16,722 bases of DNA from RGIG3159 sp045640565 (GCA_045640565.1 JAZUFG010000023.1:1-16722), one strand, 5' to 3'. Positions 1 through 7,419 are shown, counted from the first letter of the stretch. The notes: generated by a model not told the origin, from the sequence alone. Translations and numbers: made by a program.

Positions 1-2
1 AA

Positions 3-2315
3 ATGTGCGGTGGCACGATTGAATTTAATCCAGGAGCTACTGTAGGTGTTTGCGATTCCTGCGGTTCCAAGCAGACTTTGCCCCGTTTGGAGGATGATGT
101 CCTTTCCAATCTCCATAACCGTGCTAACACACTTCGCTTGAAGTGTGAGTTTGATAAGGCGGAAGAGGTCTATAATAAGATTCTCATGAAATCCCCAGAG
201 GACGCAGAAGCTCATTGGGGTATTATTCTCTGTAAATACGGTATTGAGTATGTGGAAGACCCCGTGACCTATAGGCGCATTCCCACATGCCACCGTACCT
301 CCTTTGATGCCATTCTTGCGGACGAAGATTATAAGGCATCCATGGAATATGGGGATCTTTCTCAGCGGGAGCTTTATGAAGCAGAAGCCCGGGAAATTGA
401 CCACATTCAGAAGGATATTCTTGCCATCGTTAAGAATGAAAAGCCCTTTGACGTCTTTATCTGTTACAAAGAAACGGATTTTGACGGCAAGCGCACTCAG
501 GACAGCGTGATTGCCAACGATATTTATTATCAGCTGACCCAGGAGGGCTATAAGGTTTTCTATGCAGCCATTACTCTGGAGGATAAGCTGGGGCAGGAAT
601 ATGAGCCCTATATCTTTGCTGCCTTGAATTCAGCCAAGGTCATGCTGGTCGTTGGCACGAAGCCGGAATATTTATCTGCCGTATGGGTCAAGAATGAATG
701 GTCCCGTTTCATGAAGCTCATGAAATCCGACCGTTCCAAGCTCCTCATCCCTTGCTATAAGGATATGGATGCCTATGATCTCCCGGAAGAATTTTCCCAT
801 CTCCAGGCCCAAGATATGGGGAAAATCGGCTTTATCAACGATGTTGTTCGCGGGATAAAAAAAGTGCTTGATAAAAAGGATTATCAAGCTACGGCAAAAG
901 AAAAACCTGTTGACAAGCCTGAAAATGCGAATGTATCTCCAATATTAGAGAGGGTATTTCTTTTCTTGGAAGATGGAAAATGGCAGGATGCAGACATCTA
1001 TTGCGAAAAGGTTTTGGATATCGATCCAAGAAACGCAGAAGCCTATCTTGGCAAGCTGATGGCCGAATTACAGGTGAGGGATCGCAAACAGTTAGCCGAC
1101 TGTGCCGAACCCTTTGATGACAGAGACAATTACAGCAAGGTCCTTCGCTTTGGCGATGGTGCTCTTGAAACGGAAATGCGCGGATATATCACCCATATCA
1201 ACGATCGCAATAAGAACACCCGTTTGACAGGCATCTACAACAGTGCAAAAAATGCTATGAACGCGGCGAATACGGAAGGCGCTTTCAAAGTTGCCGCCGA
1301 TACGTTTGCTACGATTCCCGGCTTTAAGGATGCGGGCGCGCTTGCAGCACAGTGCCTTGACAAAGCAGAGGTTTGCCGCAAAGATGCAATATACGGTTCT
1401 GCTAAGTCAAAGATGAACGGCGAAAAGGTTGCATCTTATGAAGAAGCAATAAAAGAATTCCAAACGATATCCGGTTGGAAGGATGCCGACGAACAGATTT
1501 ACGCTTGCCAAAAGAAAATTGAGGAAATCAAAGCAAAGGAAGAAGCCGACCGTCTGGAAGCGGAACGCAAAGCCGAAGAACGCCGTATTGCTGAAGAAAA
1601 AGCCGCCAAAAAGCGTAAAAAGGCATTTGCCATCGGCACGCCCATTGTTGCGGCGTGTATCGCTTTTGTAATTGTTCTGATAACGGTTATCCTGCCAAAT
1701 ATTAGATTTAACAATCTAAAAAGTGGGAACTATGATGTCGGTGACACGGTAAAGCTTGGAAATTATCACAATTCGGATGAATGGATCGTGCTGGACAAAC
1801 AGGAAAATCGGATGCTTCTTATCAGTAAATATGTGCTTGACTGTCAACCGTACAACACGTCATATATCGATGTAACGTGGGAATCCTGTTCTTTAAGAAA
1901 ATGGTTGAATGACGATTTTTTGAACGAAGCATTTAGCCAAAAGGAACAGAGTATTATTGTAAAGACGGACGTTAGTGCCGATAAAAATCCAGAATACAGC
2001 ACAAATCCCGGCAATGCAACAACGGATAAAGTATTCTTGCTTAGCATCACGGAAGCCGAAAAGTATTTTACGACAGACGAAGCCCGCAAATGTGCCCCGA
2101 CCGCTTTTGCAAAGGCACAAGGTACATATACAAGCGATAGTTATAAAACAGCAAGTGGCGAAGCCACATGCTGCTGGTGGCTGCGGTCGCCCGGCCGTAC
2201 TCAGGGTACTGCCGCTTATGTCCTCAATGTCGGCTCGGTCTATTACTTTGGTCGCGATGTCGACTATGATAGTGTCTGTGTTCGTCCCGCTTTGTGGATC
2301 AATCTGAACTCTTAA
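3..2315 (+). CDS. TIR-domain membrane protein with C-terminal hypervariable lectin-like (DUF6273-type) domain, 5' truncated
   Basis: The reading frame is open from the left edge, and the first ATG sits inside a zinc-ribbon motif (C2 here, second pair CDSC at about residues 18-21), so the true start lies outside the window. Domains in order (numbering from the ATG at base 3): zinc ribbon to about 25; TPR-like helices about 35-140; TIR domain about 147-285, beginning KPFDVFICYKETD, with LGQEYEPYIFAAL and a later KNEW; second helical/TPR block about 310-400; charged coiled coil about 505-540; basic KKRKK stop (536-540); one hydrophobic membrane helix about 542-565; then a roughly 195-residue domain ending WWLRSPG (725-731) and VRPALW (760-765). 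The last block is typical of DUF6273/C-type-lectin-like domains. The positive-inside rule puts the TIR part in the cytoplasm and the lectin-like part outside. TIR domains act as NAD-consuming enzymes or adaptors; which applies here is not shown. Likely a receptor or sensor (inference). No neighbour shares its strand before 5,704. Confidence 0.88.
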   Translation: MCGGTIEFNPGATVGVCDSCGSKQTLPRLEDDVLSNLHNRANTLRLKCEFDKAEEVYNKILMKSPEDAEAHWGIILCKYGIEYVEDPVTYRRIPTCHRTSFDAILADEDYKASMEYGDLSQRELYEAEAREIDHIQKDILAIVKNEKPFDVFICYKETDFDGKRTQDSVIANDIYYQLTQEGYKVFYAAITLEDKLGQEYEPYIFAALNSAKVMLVVGTKPEYLSAVWVKNEWSRFMKLMKSDRSKLLIPCYKDMDAYDLPEEFSHLQAQDMGKIGFINDVVRGIKKVLDKKDYQATAKEKPVDKPENANVSPILERVFLFLEDGKWQDADIYCEKVLDIDPRNAEAYLGKLMAELQVRDRKQLADCAEPFDDRDNYSKVLRFGDGALETEMRGYITHINDRNKNTRLTGIYNSAKNAMNAANTEGAFKVAADTFATIPGFKDAGALAAQCLDKAEVCRKDAIYGSAKSKMNGEKVASYEEAIKEFQTISGWKDADEQIYACQKKIEEIKAKEEADRLEAERKAEERRIAEEKAAKKRKKAFAIGTPIVAACIAFVIVLITVILPNIRFNNLKSGNYDVGDTVKLGNYHNSDEWIVLDKQENRMLLISKYVLDCQPYNTSYIDVTWESCSLRKWLNDDFLNEAFSQKEQSIIVKTDVSADKNPEYSTNPGNATTDKVFLLSITEAEKYFTTDEARKCAPTAFAKAQGTYTSDSYKTASGEATCCWWLRSPGRTQGTAAYVLNVGSVYYFGRDVDYDSVCVRPALWINLNS
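2178..2297 (+). other. Candidate DGR variable region at the 3' end of the TIR/DUF6273 gene
   Basis: This stretch encodes residues 726-765, from the second W of WWLRSPG to the W of VRPALW. Fixed framework residues (RSPG, AA, V, G, V, G, VRPAL) alternate with scattered positions carrying R, T, Q, G, Y, L, N, S, F, D and C. In the core (2196-2282) 27 of 29 codons end in C or T and only 13 of 87 bases are A. That is what random replacement of adenines in AAC/AAT template codons would leave. The position at the extreme 3' end of the gene, in a lectin-like fold, is also that of known DGR targets. No template repeat or reverse transcriptase is in the window, so the call rests on pattern alone. Confidence 0.65.
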
Positions 2316-2331
2316 CTCTTCAAATTTAGAA

Positions 2332-2344
2332 TCCGCGGTGCGGA
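2332..2344. other. Short GC hairpin just downstream of the candidate variable region
   Basis: TCCGC and GCGGA can pair around a 3-base loop (GGT), 17 bases after the stop codon. DGR targets often have a GC-rich hairpin or cruciform shortly after the variable region that aids retrohoming. This one has only 5 bp, so the link is tentative. The rest of 2345-2400 is purine-rich and shows no gene or known element. Confidence 0.3.
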
Positions 2345-2401
2345 AGGCTTTGGAAAAGAGTAAGCGCGGAAACCGGAAGAAAGCGTAGTGGATGATTGTA
2401 T

Positions 2402-2442
2402 ATTTGCATCATGCAAATAAAAAAATTGCATCATGCAATTTT
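2402..2442. repeat. Pair of perfect palindromes sharing the core TTGCATCATGCAA
   Basis: ATTTGCAT-C-ATGCAAAT at 2402-2418 and AAAATTGCAT-C-ATGCAATTTT at 2422-2442 are both perfect inverted repeats with a single central C. A related half (CATGATGC) follows at 2451-2458. With almost no loop these suit a dimeric DNA-binding protein or a cruciform better than an RNA hairpin, although the second could act as a weak terminator between the two convergent genes. No regulator is encoded in the window. Confidence 0.6.
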
Positions 2443-2466
2443 CAGAACCGCATGATGCTTAATTAA

Positions 2467-2508
2467 GATTATGATTTAGATTATGATTATGATTTAGATT
2501 ATGATTGT
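2467..2508. repeat. AT-rich tandem repeat, 18-bp unit
   Basis: The unit GATTATGATTTAGATTAT occurs twice exactly (2467-2484 and 2485-2502), followed by a partial GATTGT. It is built from GATTAT and GATTTA hexamers. It lies in the non-coding gap between the convergent TIR gene and first ATPase gene. No function is evident; copy number may vary between strains. Confidence 0.85.
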
Positions 2509-2538
2509 GAGGAAATCATATCAGATCATAAAAAGAAG

Positions 2539-2571
2539 AGGAGCTTGGAAGCGTTCGGTTTCCAAGCTCCT
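2539..2571. terminator. Bidirectional intrinsic terminator between the TIR gene and ATPase gene 1
   Basis: A perfect 12-bp stem (AGGAGCTTGGAA with TTCCAAGCTCCT) surrounds a 9-base loop. On the minus strand it is followed by CTTCTTTTTATG, a good T-tract, so it ends the ATPase transcript. On the plus strand TTGTTGATTTTA follows, a weaker tract. Confidence 0.8.
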
Positions 2572-2623
2572 TGTTGATTTTACTGAAGAAAAGTTGTTTT
2601 GCTTTCCGGAAGGGGGGTGCGGA

Positions 2624-3943
2624 TCAAACTTCCGTGAGCAGGAAAGCCATATACATGGGAAGAGTGAGAATTTTTCCTTCATGGCCAATATTATAGTCGC
2701 CGAGTTTGATAGCCAAGTCAACATGGTATTTTTCAGGGTGGTTCAGAATCGTTTTGGCACTTTTGACATTCCCTGTGACAGCCTTAGCTTCCACAAGAAC
2801 ACAGGCGCCCCGCCAGCGAGTAACAAAATCTATTTCTAGTCCGGAATCCTTATGGAAATAATAAAGCTTACGCTTCATTTTTGTGAAAAAGTCTGCCACA
2901 AGGTTTTCAAAGATTGCTCCCTTATATCCAAATAGGTTTCCCTGAAGAATGTCATATTGGGTTCCATCCTCAAGCATGCTGACAAAAAGGCCGGTATCGC
3001 ACATATATACCTTAAATGTATCATTGAGAGCATTACCGTCCAACGGCAGCTCGGGGAGGGAAAGATTATAGCAGCGGGAAATAATACCTGCATCTTCGAT
3101 CCATTGCAGACTGCCGTCAAATTTGGCGGCGGTCCCGCCCTTCTTCACAATGGAATATTGGAATTTCTTATTCTCTTTGCTGAGCTGTTTCGGAATGGAT
3201 TGGAAGCATTGCCGAATCAGCGCTTTATCTTTGTTTTCGGCATACTTCACCATATCATCCTCATAGGAACGGACAATATCCCGCTGAATTTGCAATACGG
3301 TATTCATCTGCTTTGTATTGACGAAGGCTTGAACAGCCTCGGGCATCCCGCCGACAACGGTGTATTGCAGCATTTCCTTGCGCATGAGAGCATGCAGTGC
3401 GGGTGGAACAGGCGTTTCGTCGTTGAGGTGATGCTTCAGCTCATCAATGACCTGTTCGGGAATTCCGTTTGCCCAGAGAAATTCCTCAAAGTCCAGCGGA
3501 TACATATCTATCACAGTTTCATATCCGACAGGAACAGATTTGGGTTCATGACCGTAGCCCTTTACTCCAAGTAAGGAGCCGGTGCCAATCACATCAAAGC
3601 GCCCGTCCATTTGAAAGAATTTGAGCGCTGTTCTGGCATCCGCACATTCTTGAATTTCATCCAGAATGATGACAGTCTTTCCGGCTTCAAAGTTTGCATT
3701 TGGACCAAGCAGGGCAGACATCATCACGATTAAATGGTCAACCTCAAGGGAGCCTGCAAAAATGGAGGCATAGTCCGGATTTTGGAAAAAGTTGAGATAG
3801 ATAACGTTTTCATAGTTTTTTTCTGCAAAAGAACGCACGGAATAAGTTTTGCCGCACTGCCTGCAGCCCTTGACGATCAAGGGCTTATGATCGGGAGTGT
3901 TTTTCCAATCTGTCAGGACACGCTCAATTTTTCTTATTAGCAT
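2624..3943 (-). CDS. AAA_14/DUF4143 family ATPase (ATPase 1)
   Basis: A 439-residue protein of the AAA ATPase family with a C-terminal DUF4143 domain. Walker A is GCRQCGKT (26-33) and Walker B is VIILDEIQE (91-99). GTGSLLGV follows in the sensor region and PLDFEEFLWANG in the mid-part, as in the family. The C-terminus has LEIDF (E370, D372) and VEAKA (E385, K387), a PD-(D/E)xK-like set, so a nuclease-type fold is plausible. The biological role of the family is unknown. ATG at 3943 is chosen because GAGGTG lies just upstream; an in-frame TTG at 3958 has no better site. It lies downstream of the related gene at 4085-5401 but has its own promoter and repeat array. The terminator at 2539-2571 ends it. 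Confidence 0.9.
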   Translation of the reverse strand: MLIRKIERVLTDWKNTPDHKPLIVKGCRQCGKTYSVRSFAEKNYENVIYLNFFQNPDYASIFAGSLEVDHLIVMMSALLGPNANFEAGKTVIILDEIQECADARTALKFFQMDGRFDVIGTGSLLGVKGYGHEPKSVPVGYETVIDMYPLDFEEFLWANGIPEQVIDELKHHLNDETPVPPALHALMRKEMLQYTVVGGMPEAVQAFVNTKQMNTVLQIQRDIVRSYEDDMVKYAENKDKALIRQCFQSIPKQLSKENKKFQYSIVKKGGTAAKFDGSLQWIEDAGIISRCYNLSLPELPLDGNALNDTFKVYMCDTGLFVSMLEDGTQYDILQGNLFGYKGAIFENLVADFFTKMKRKLYYFHKDSGLEIDFVTRWRGACVLVEAKAVTGNVKSAKTILNHPEKYHVDLAIKLGDYNIGHEGKILTLPMYMAFLLTEV

Positions 3944-3973
3944 GGAAACACCTCGCAAGCTTTATCTGCTGCT

Positions 3974-4002
3974 ATTATATGCGGAGATAACAACTTTTTC
4001 AA
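3974..4002 (-). promoter_or_regulatory. Promoter of ATPase gene 1, TTGAAA-17-TATAAT
   Basis: Read on the minus strand, TTGAAA (3997-4002) is followed after exactly 17 bases by a perfect TATAAT (3974-3979), about 30 bases before the ATG. The -35 box lies inside the gene-proximal unit of the 32-bp repeat array. Confidence 0.75.
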
Positions 4003-4079
4003 GGGACTTTTTTGGAAAACTGCAATTTTTTCAATGGACTTTTTTGGAAAACTGCAATTTTTTCAAGGGACTTTTATGG
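3991..4079. repeat. 32-bp tandem repeat array, 2.8 copies, upstream of ATPase gene 1
   Basis: Units start at 3991, 4023 and 4055. Each begins CAA(C/T)TTTTTCAA, then (G/T)GGACTTTT, and the first two end TTTGGAAAACTG. On the minus strand each carries TTGAAA (TTTCAA at 3997, 4029 and 4061) at exact 32-bp intervals, close to three helical turns. The array fills the gap between the two ATPase genes. There are no spacers, so it is not a CRISPR. Confidence 0.85.
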
Positions 4080-4084
4080 TAGCG

Positions 4085-5401
4085 TCAAAGAAATATCACA
4101 TCATAAATCGGTAGATAGGTTATTTTACCATCTGTCTTTATTGTTCTCTCATTTGACACAACAAACGCTTTCTTAATATGATAATCCTCATTTTTCACGA
4201 AGTTATTGAGTGCGCTATGGACAGTGTAGTCTTTTCCTGATTTGACCTCAATCGGGACAGCAGACAGACTGTCGTAATCGTCAATGAGATAGTCCACTTC
4301 GCCCTTGCTGCGGTTATCGTAGTAGAATAGTTTATGCCCGTGTGCCGCCAATTCGCTCGCCACGACGCTCTCATAAACCGAGCCGAGATTGATACTTCTT
4401 TCGTCATCGAGAACGGCGCGAATGTTATTGCCGTAGAGAATTCCGGTCAGAATGCCGACATCGTTCAGATAGAGTTTAAGGAGATTCTTTCCGCTTGATT
4501 CAACCAATGGAAAAACAGGATTGGAGATTGCCTGAACATTCAGCGCGATTCCGGCACTGATTAGATACTCAAATTCATCCTGATAGTCTGCAAAGGTCTT
4601 TCCATTTTTTTCTTCAATACTGTGTGCGACCATGCGCTTTTTCTTGTTTTCCATGTTAGAGGGGATCAAATCGTAGACCCGGCGGATATTCAGTTTTCGC
4701 TCAGCATCGTATTTTGACGCATCTGCAGCATAATAATCGTGAATTTCGTTTTGGATTTCGCGCACTTTTTGAATATTTTTTGTTTCAAGATAGGCATTGA
4801 CGGCATCCGGAAGTCCTCCAACAAGCAGGTACTTGCGGAACAAATCCATCATCTTGTTATGCATCGGTTCGTCAAGCGCTTCCATGCGCTCATACTTTTT
4901 GCGCATGGACGAAATCACAAGTTCGTTCATTCCATTGGCATACAGAAATTCTTCAAAATCAAGCGGGAACATTCTTACTTTGCGGATACTTCCCATCGGA
5001 ATGGATGTGGTTTCAGAAAGCGTTACACCAAGAAGAGATCCGCTTGCAATGTATGTGAACCTACCATCCTGTGATAGAAATTTCAGCAGCGTCAGCAGAT
5101 GCGGATACGCCTGAATCTCATCGATGAAGACCAAAGTGTTTTCCTTTTCTTTCATTTTGTCGCCGTGGAGCATGCTGATCTGCAAATAGAAATCCTCTGT
5201 TGATTTGGTTTCAGCAAACAGTCTTGCGCCTAGTGAGTCCTCTACCATATTGATTTCAATATAGTTTGAAAACAGCTTTTCTCCGACATGTCGAATAATA
5301 TATGTTTTGCCGACCTGACGCGCTCCATCCAGTAAAAGAATTTTTGATGAGCCGGATTTCAGGTGTTCTTCAATTAACGATCCAATCTTTCTATAAAGCA
5401 T
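4085..5401 (-). CDS. AAA_14/DUF4143 family ATPase (ATPase 2)
   Basis: A 438-residue member of the same family as the gene at 2624-3943, but clearly diverged from it. Walker A is GARQVGKT (26-33), Walker B is LVFIDEIQ (90-97), SGSLLGV follows, and PLDFEEFLYANG matches the mid-motif of its neighbour. The C-terminal DUF4143 part has GEVDYL (E368, D370) and PIEVKSGK (E385, K387), a PD-(D/E)xK-like arrangement that looks complete. The start has a strong GGAGG (5408-5412) six bases upstream. No hairpin separates its stop from the array before ATPase 1, so readthrough into that gene is possible. Function is unknown. Confidence 0.9.
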   Translation of the reverse strand: MLYRKIGSLIEEHLKSGSSKILLLDGARQVGKTYIIRHVGEKLFSNYIEINMVEDSLGARLFAETKSTEDFYLQISMLHGDKMKEKENTLVFIDEIQAYPHLLTLLKFLSQDGRFTYIASGSLLGVTLSETTSIPMGSIRKVRMFPLDFEEFLYANGMNELVISSMRKKYERMEALDEPMHNKMMDLFRKYLLVGGLPDAVNAYLETKNIQKVREIQNEIHDYYAADASKYDAERKLNIRRVYDLIPSNMENKKKRMVAHSIEEKNGKTFADYQDEFEYLISAGIALNVQAISNPVFPLVESSGKNLLKLYLNDVGILTGILYGNNIRAVLDDERSINLGSVYESVVASELAAHGHKLFYYDNRSKGEVDYLIDDYDSLSAVPIEVKSGKDYTVHSALNNFVKNEDYHIKKAFVVSNERTIKTDGKITYLPIYDVIFL

Positions 5402-5430
5402 ACGATACCTCCATGTTATTTTTCAATTGT

Positions 5431-5459
5431 ATTTTAGCATGGCATTTCTGACTTTTCAA
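5431..5459 (-). promoter_or_regulatory. Promoter of ATPase gene 2, TTGAAA-17-TAAAAT
   Basis: Minus-strand TTGAAA (5454-5459) and TAAAAT (5431-5436) are 17 bases apart, and TGC precedes the -10 (extended -10). The -35 box belongs to the gene-proximal unit of the 33-bp repeat array, exactly as at ATPase gene 1. Confidence 0.7.
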
Positions 5460-5668
5460 TAGTTTTTCCAATCGTTTTTGGAAACTTTTCAATATAATTT
5501 TCGGGTGTTTTTGACAACTTTTCAATATAATTTTCGAGCGGTTTTTGCAACTTTTCAATAAATGGTGCTGCGTGACCATCAACTTTTTCAAGCGACTTTT
5601 CGGACAGATAGGTTATTTCTGACTTTTCAATACTTTTTCCGATGGATTTTGGCAACTTTTCAATAAAC
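5451..5668. repeat. 33-bp degenerate repeat array, seven units, upstream of ATPase gene 2
   Basis: The box ACTTTTCAATA or a close variant recurs. Its TTTCAA (TTGAAA on the minus strand) falls at 5454, 5487, 5520, 5553, 5586, 5625 and 5658, giving intervals of 33, 33, 33, 33, 39 and 33. Between boxes are looser blocks such as ATAATTTTCG and GTTTTTG. The TTGAAAA-GTTG core matches the array at 3991-4079. The minus strand happens to be open for about 70 codons with an 11-residue repeat (IEKLSKTPENY-like), but no credible start exists. Confidence 0.8.
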
Positions 5669-5703
5669 AGTGCTCATGTGTCTTTTATTCATCTGGAAAA
5701 CTG

Positions 5704-5732
5704 TTGCATTATCTTTGGCTAAACCGTATAAT
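5704..5732 (+). promoter_or_regulatory. Promoter of the araB-like/araM operon, TTGCAT-17-TATAAT
   Basis: TTGCAT (5704-5709), a 17-base spacer and a perfect TATAAT (5727-5732) lie about 70 bases before the chosen start of the kinase gene. It diverges from the ATPase gene 2 promoter across the repeat array. Confidence 0.75.
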
Positions 5733-5804
5733 CACGGTGGGTATTTTTTCACGGAAGAATACCTTATGAAGATCCGGAATAAAGGAAAAGAAAGAGGTGC
5801 GGCT

Positions 5805-7391
5805 ATGAAAGAATATGTTTGCGGGCTTGATTTCGGGACACTTTCCTGCCGTGCCGTGATTGTGGAAGCAGAAAGCGGCAGAATTGTCGGTGAAGGGGTA
5901 TCGGAGTATTCCCATGGGGTGATATTCGGCGTTCTTCCGGATGGAACAAAGATTCCACCCGATTTTGCCCTTCAGGATCCGGAGGATTATCTGCAGTCTC
6001 TTTCTCTTGCCGTGAAGTCTGCCATATCCCGATCCGGCGTTTCTCCGGAGAGTATAAAAGGAATCGGCTTGGACTTTACCTCCGCCACGATTCTCCCGGT
6101 TGATGATTCTTTTCTTCCCCTTTGCCAAGATCCGCGCTTTTCCGGAAATCCGCATGCCTATGTGAAATTGTGGAAACATCACGGGGCCATTGAAGAGGCA
6201 AAGGTTCTGACGGAAATTTTCTTCAAGGGAACGAATTCTTCGTATCCGGGAACGGAAGTATCTCCGGAGCATGGCTTGCCGAAAATATTGGAAACCTTTC
6301 GAAAAGCACCGGAGGTTTTTGACGCTGCTGCCCGTTTTATGGAAGCTGGGGACTATGTAAACACCGTTCTTACGGGTAAAGAGTGTCACAGCGCTGCTTA
6401 TGCCGGATACAAACTGATGTGGCAGGAAGGAAAAGGCTATCCGCCCAAAGAACTTCTTTGCCGGGCAGAACCCTCCTTAAAGACGGTATCCGATTGGAAG
6501 CTTTCAGAAGACATAGAAGCGATTACGAAGCCTGCCGGAAGGCTTGGAAAACGGGGTGCCCTTTTGACGGGTCTCCCGGAGGGAACGGCAGTTGCCCAGG
6601 GAATTATTGATGCCCATGCCGCCATTCCCGGCGCAGGCGCGATCAAAGACGGAGATCTTGTCCTGACTCTGGGTACCTCTGCTGCGCATATGCTGCAGGC
6701 GTCCGAATACAGAGATGTGCCGGGTATTTTCGGCTGCATGAAGAGCGGCGTACTGCCGGGGCTCTATACCTATGAAGCGGGACAGTCTGCGGCAGGGGAT
6801 ATTTTCTCCTGGTTTATGAAGAATCAAGTTCCTTCTTCTTATGAAACGGAGGCAAAGGCTCGGGGACTCAATATGCATGAGCTGCTCATGGAGAAAGCGG
6901 CACTGCTTCCGCCGGGAGGCAATGGCCTTGTCGCGGTTGACTGGCTGAATGGCTGCAGAACGCCTTTTAATAGAGCGGATTTTACGGGAATGCTATACGG
7001 ACTCACCCTTTCTACAAAGACGGAAGAAATCTATAGGGCATATCTTGAGAGCGTTGCCTTTGGAACAAGGAGAATATTGGAAAACTACGAAGAGCACGGC
7101 GTGCCCGTTCGGAAAGTATTCCTCTGCGGAGGGATCGCGCAGAAGAATCCGCTGCTTGTGCAGATCCTTGCGGATGTGACCCGAAAGTCTATGCATATCG
7201 TAAAAGAAAAACAGTGTGCTGCTCTCGGAGCAGCCGTTTATGCCGCCGCGGCTGCGAAACTGTATCCGGGGATTCGGGAAGCTGCTATGGCCATGTGCTC
7301 TCCGGAATTGCATACGCTGGCTCCTCAAAGAAATTACGATGATCTATATCGGAAATACAGAGATTTATCCGATTTTCTTTTGAAATTTTGA
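5805..7391 (+). CDS. araB: AraB-like FGGY pentulose kinase (ribulokinase family)
   Basis: A 528-residue FGGY sugar kinase, which phosphorylates a ketopentose with ATP in the cytoplasm. The N-terminal phosphate loop is GLDFGTLSCRAV (about 6-17) and GIGLDFTSATILPVD follows. LWKHHGAIEEA corresponds to the LWKDHTAVEEA of E. coli AraB, GTSAAHM is the adenosine-side motif, EAGQSAAGD matches AraB's EAGQSAFGD, and LCGGIAQKNPLL is the C-terminal motif. The length is slightly below the usual 550-566. The start at 5805 follows AGAGGTG at a good distance; in-frame ATGs at 5670 and 5766 lack one, and 5670 lies upstream of the promoter. Next comes an AraM-like gene after 28 bases. No araA or araD is present, so the true substrate may be another pentulose or polyol. 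Confidence 0.85.
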   Translation: MKEYVCGLDFGTLSCRAVIVEAESGRIVGEGVSEYSHGVIFGVLPDGTKIPPDFALQDPEDYLQSLSLAVKSAISRSGVSPESIKGIGLDFTSATILPVDDSFLPLCQDPRFSGNPHAYVKLWKHHGAIEEAKVLTEIFFKGTNSSYPGTEVSPEHGLPKILETFRKAPEVFDAAARFMEAGDYVNTVLTGKECHSAAYAGYKLMWQEGKGYPPKELLCRAEPSLKTVSDWKLSEDIEAITKPAGRLGKRGALLTGLPEGTAVAQGIIDAHAAIPGAGAIKDGDLVLTLGTSAAHMLQASEYRDVPGIFGCMKSGVLPGLYTYEAGQSAAGDIFSWFMKNQVPSSYETEAKARGLNMHELLMEKAALLPPGGNGLVAVDWLNGCRTPFNRADFTGMLYGLTLSTKTEEIYRAYLESVAFGTRRILENYEEHGVPVRKVFLCGGIAQKNPLLVQILADVTRKSMHIVKEKQCAALGAAVYAAAAAKLYPGIREAAMAMCSPELHTLAPQRNYDDLYRKYRDLSDFLLKF

Positions 7392-7419
7392 AAAATAAGT
7401 CATATATGAGGGCAGATCC

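Noticed and set aside
2957..3574. Plus-strand open frame of 205 codons inside ATPase gene 1
   Set aside because: It is antisense to a well-conserved ATPase and matches no family; it has no ribosome binding site or promoter.
5434..5655. Open minus-strand frame of about 73 codons with an 11-residue repeat upstream of ATPase gene 2
   Set aside because: It begins at a TTG inside a repeat unit with no ribosome binding site. The related array before ATPase gene 1 has a 32-bp period that would not keep frame, so the repeats are better explained as DNA elements.
3991..5668. CRISPR-like arrays
   Set aside because: The 32-33 bp units are adjacent and degenerate with no unique spacers, and no cas genes are present.
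1..5700. DGR reverse transcriptase, accessory protein or template repeat
   Set aside because: I looked on both strands for a reverse transcriptase motif and an adenine-rich near-copy of 2178-2297 and saw none, so only the target side is reported.
5670..5804. N-terminal extension of the kinase gene from the ATG at 5670
   Set aside because: The extension would start upstream of the strong promoter at 5704-5732 and lacks a ribosome binding site. The FGGY fold begins right after the ATG at 5805.
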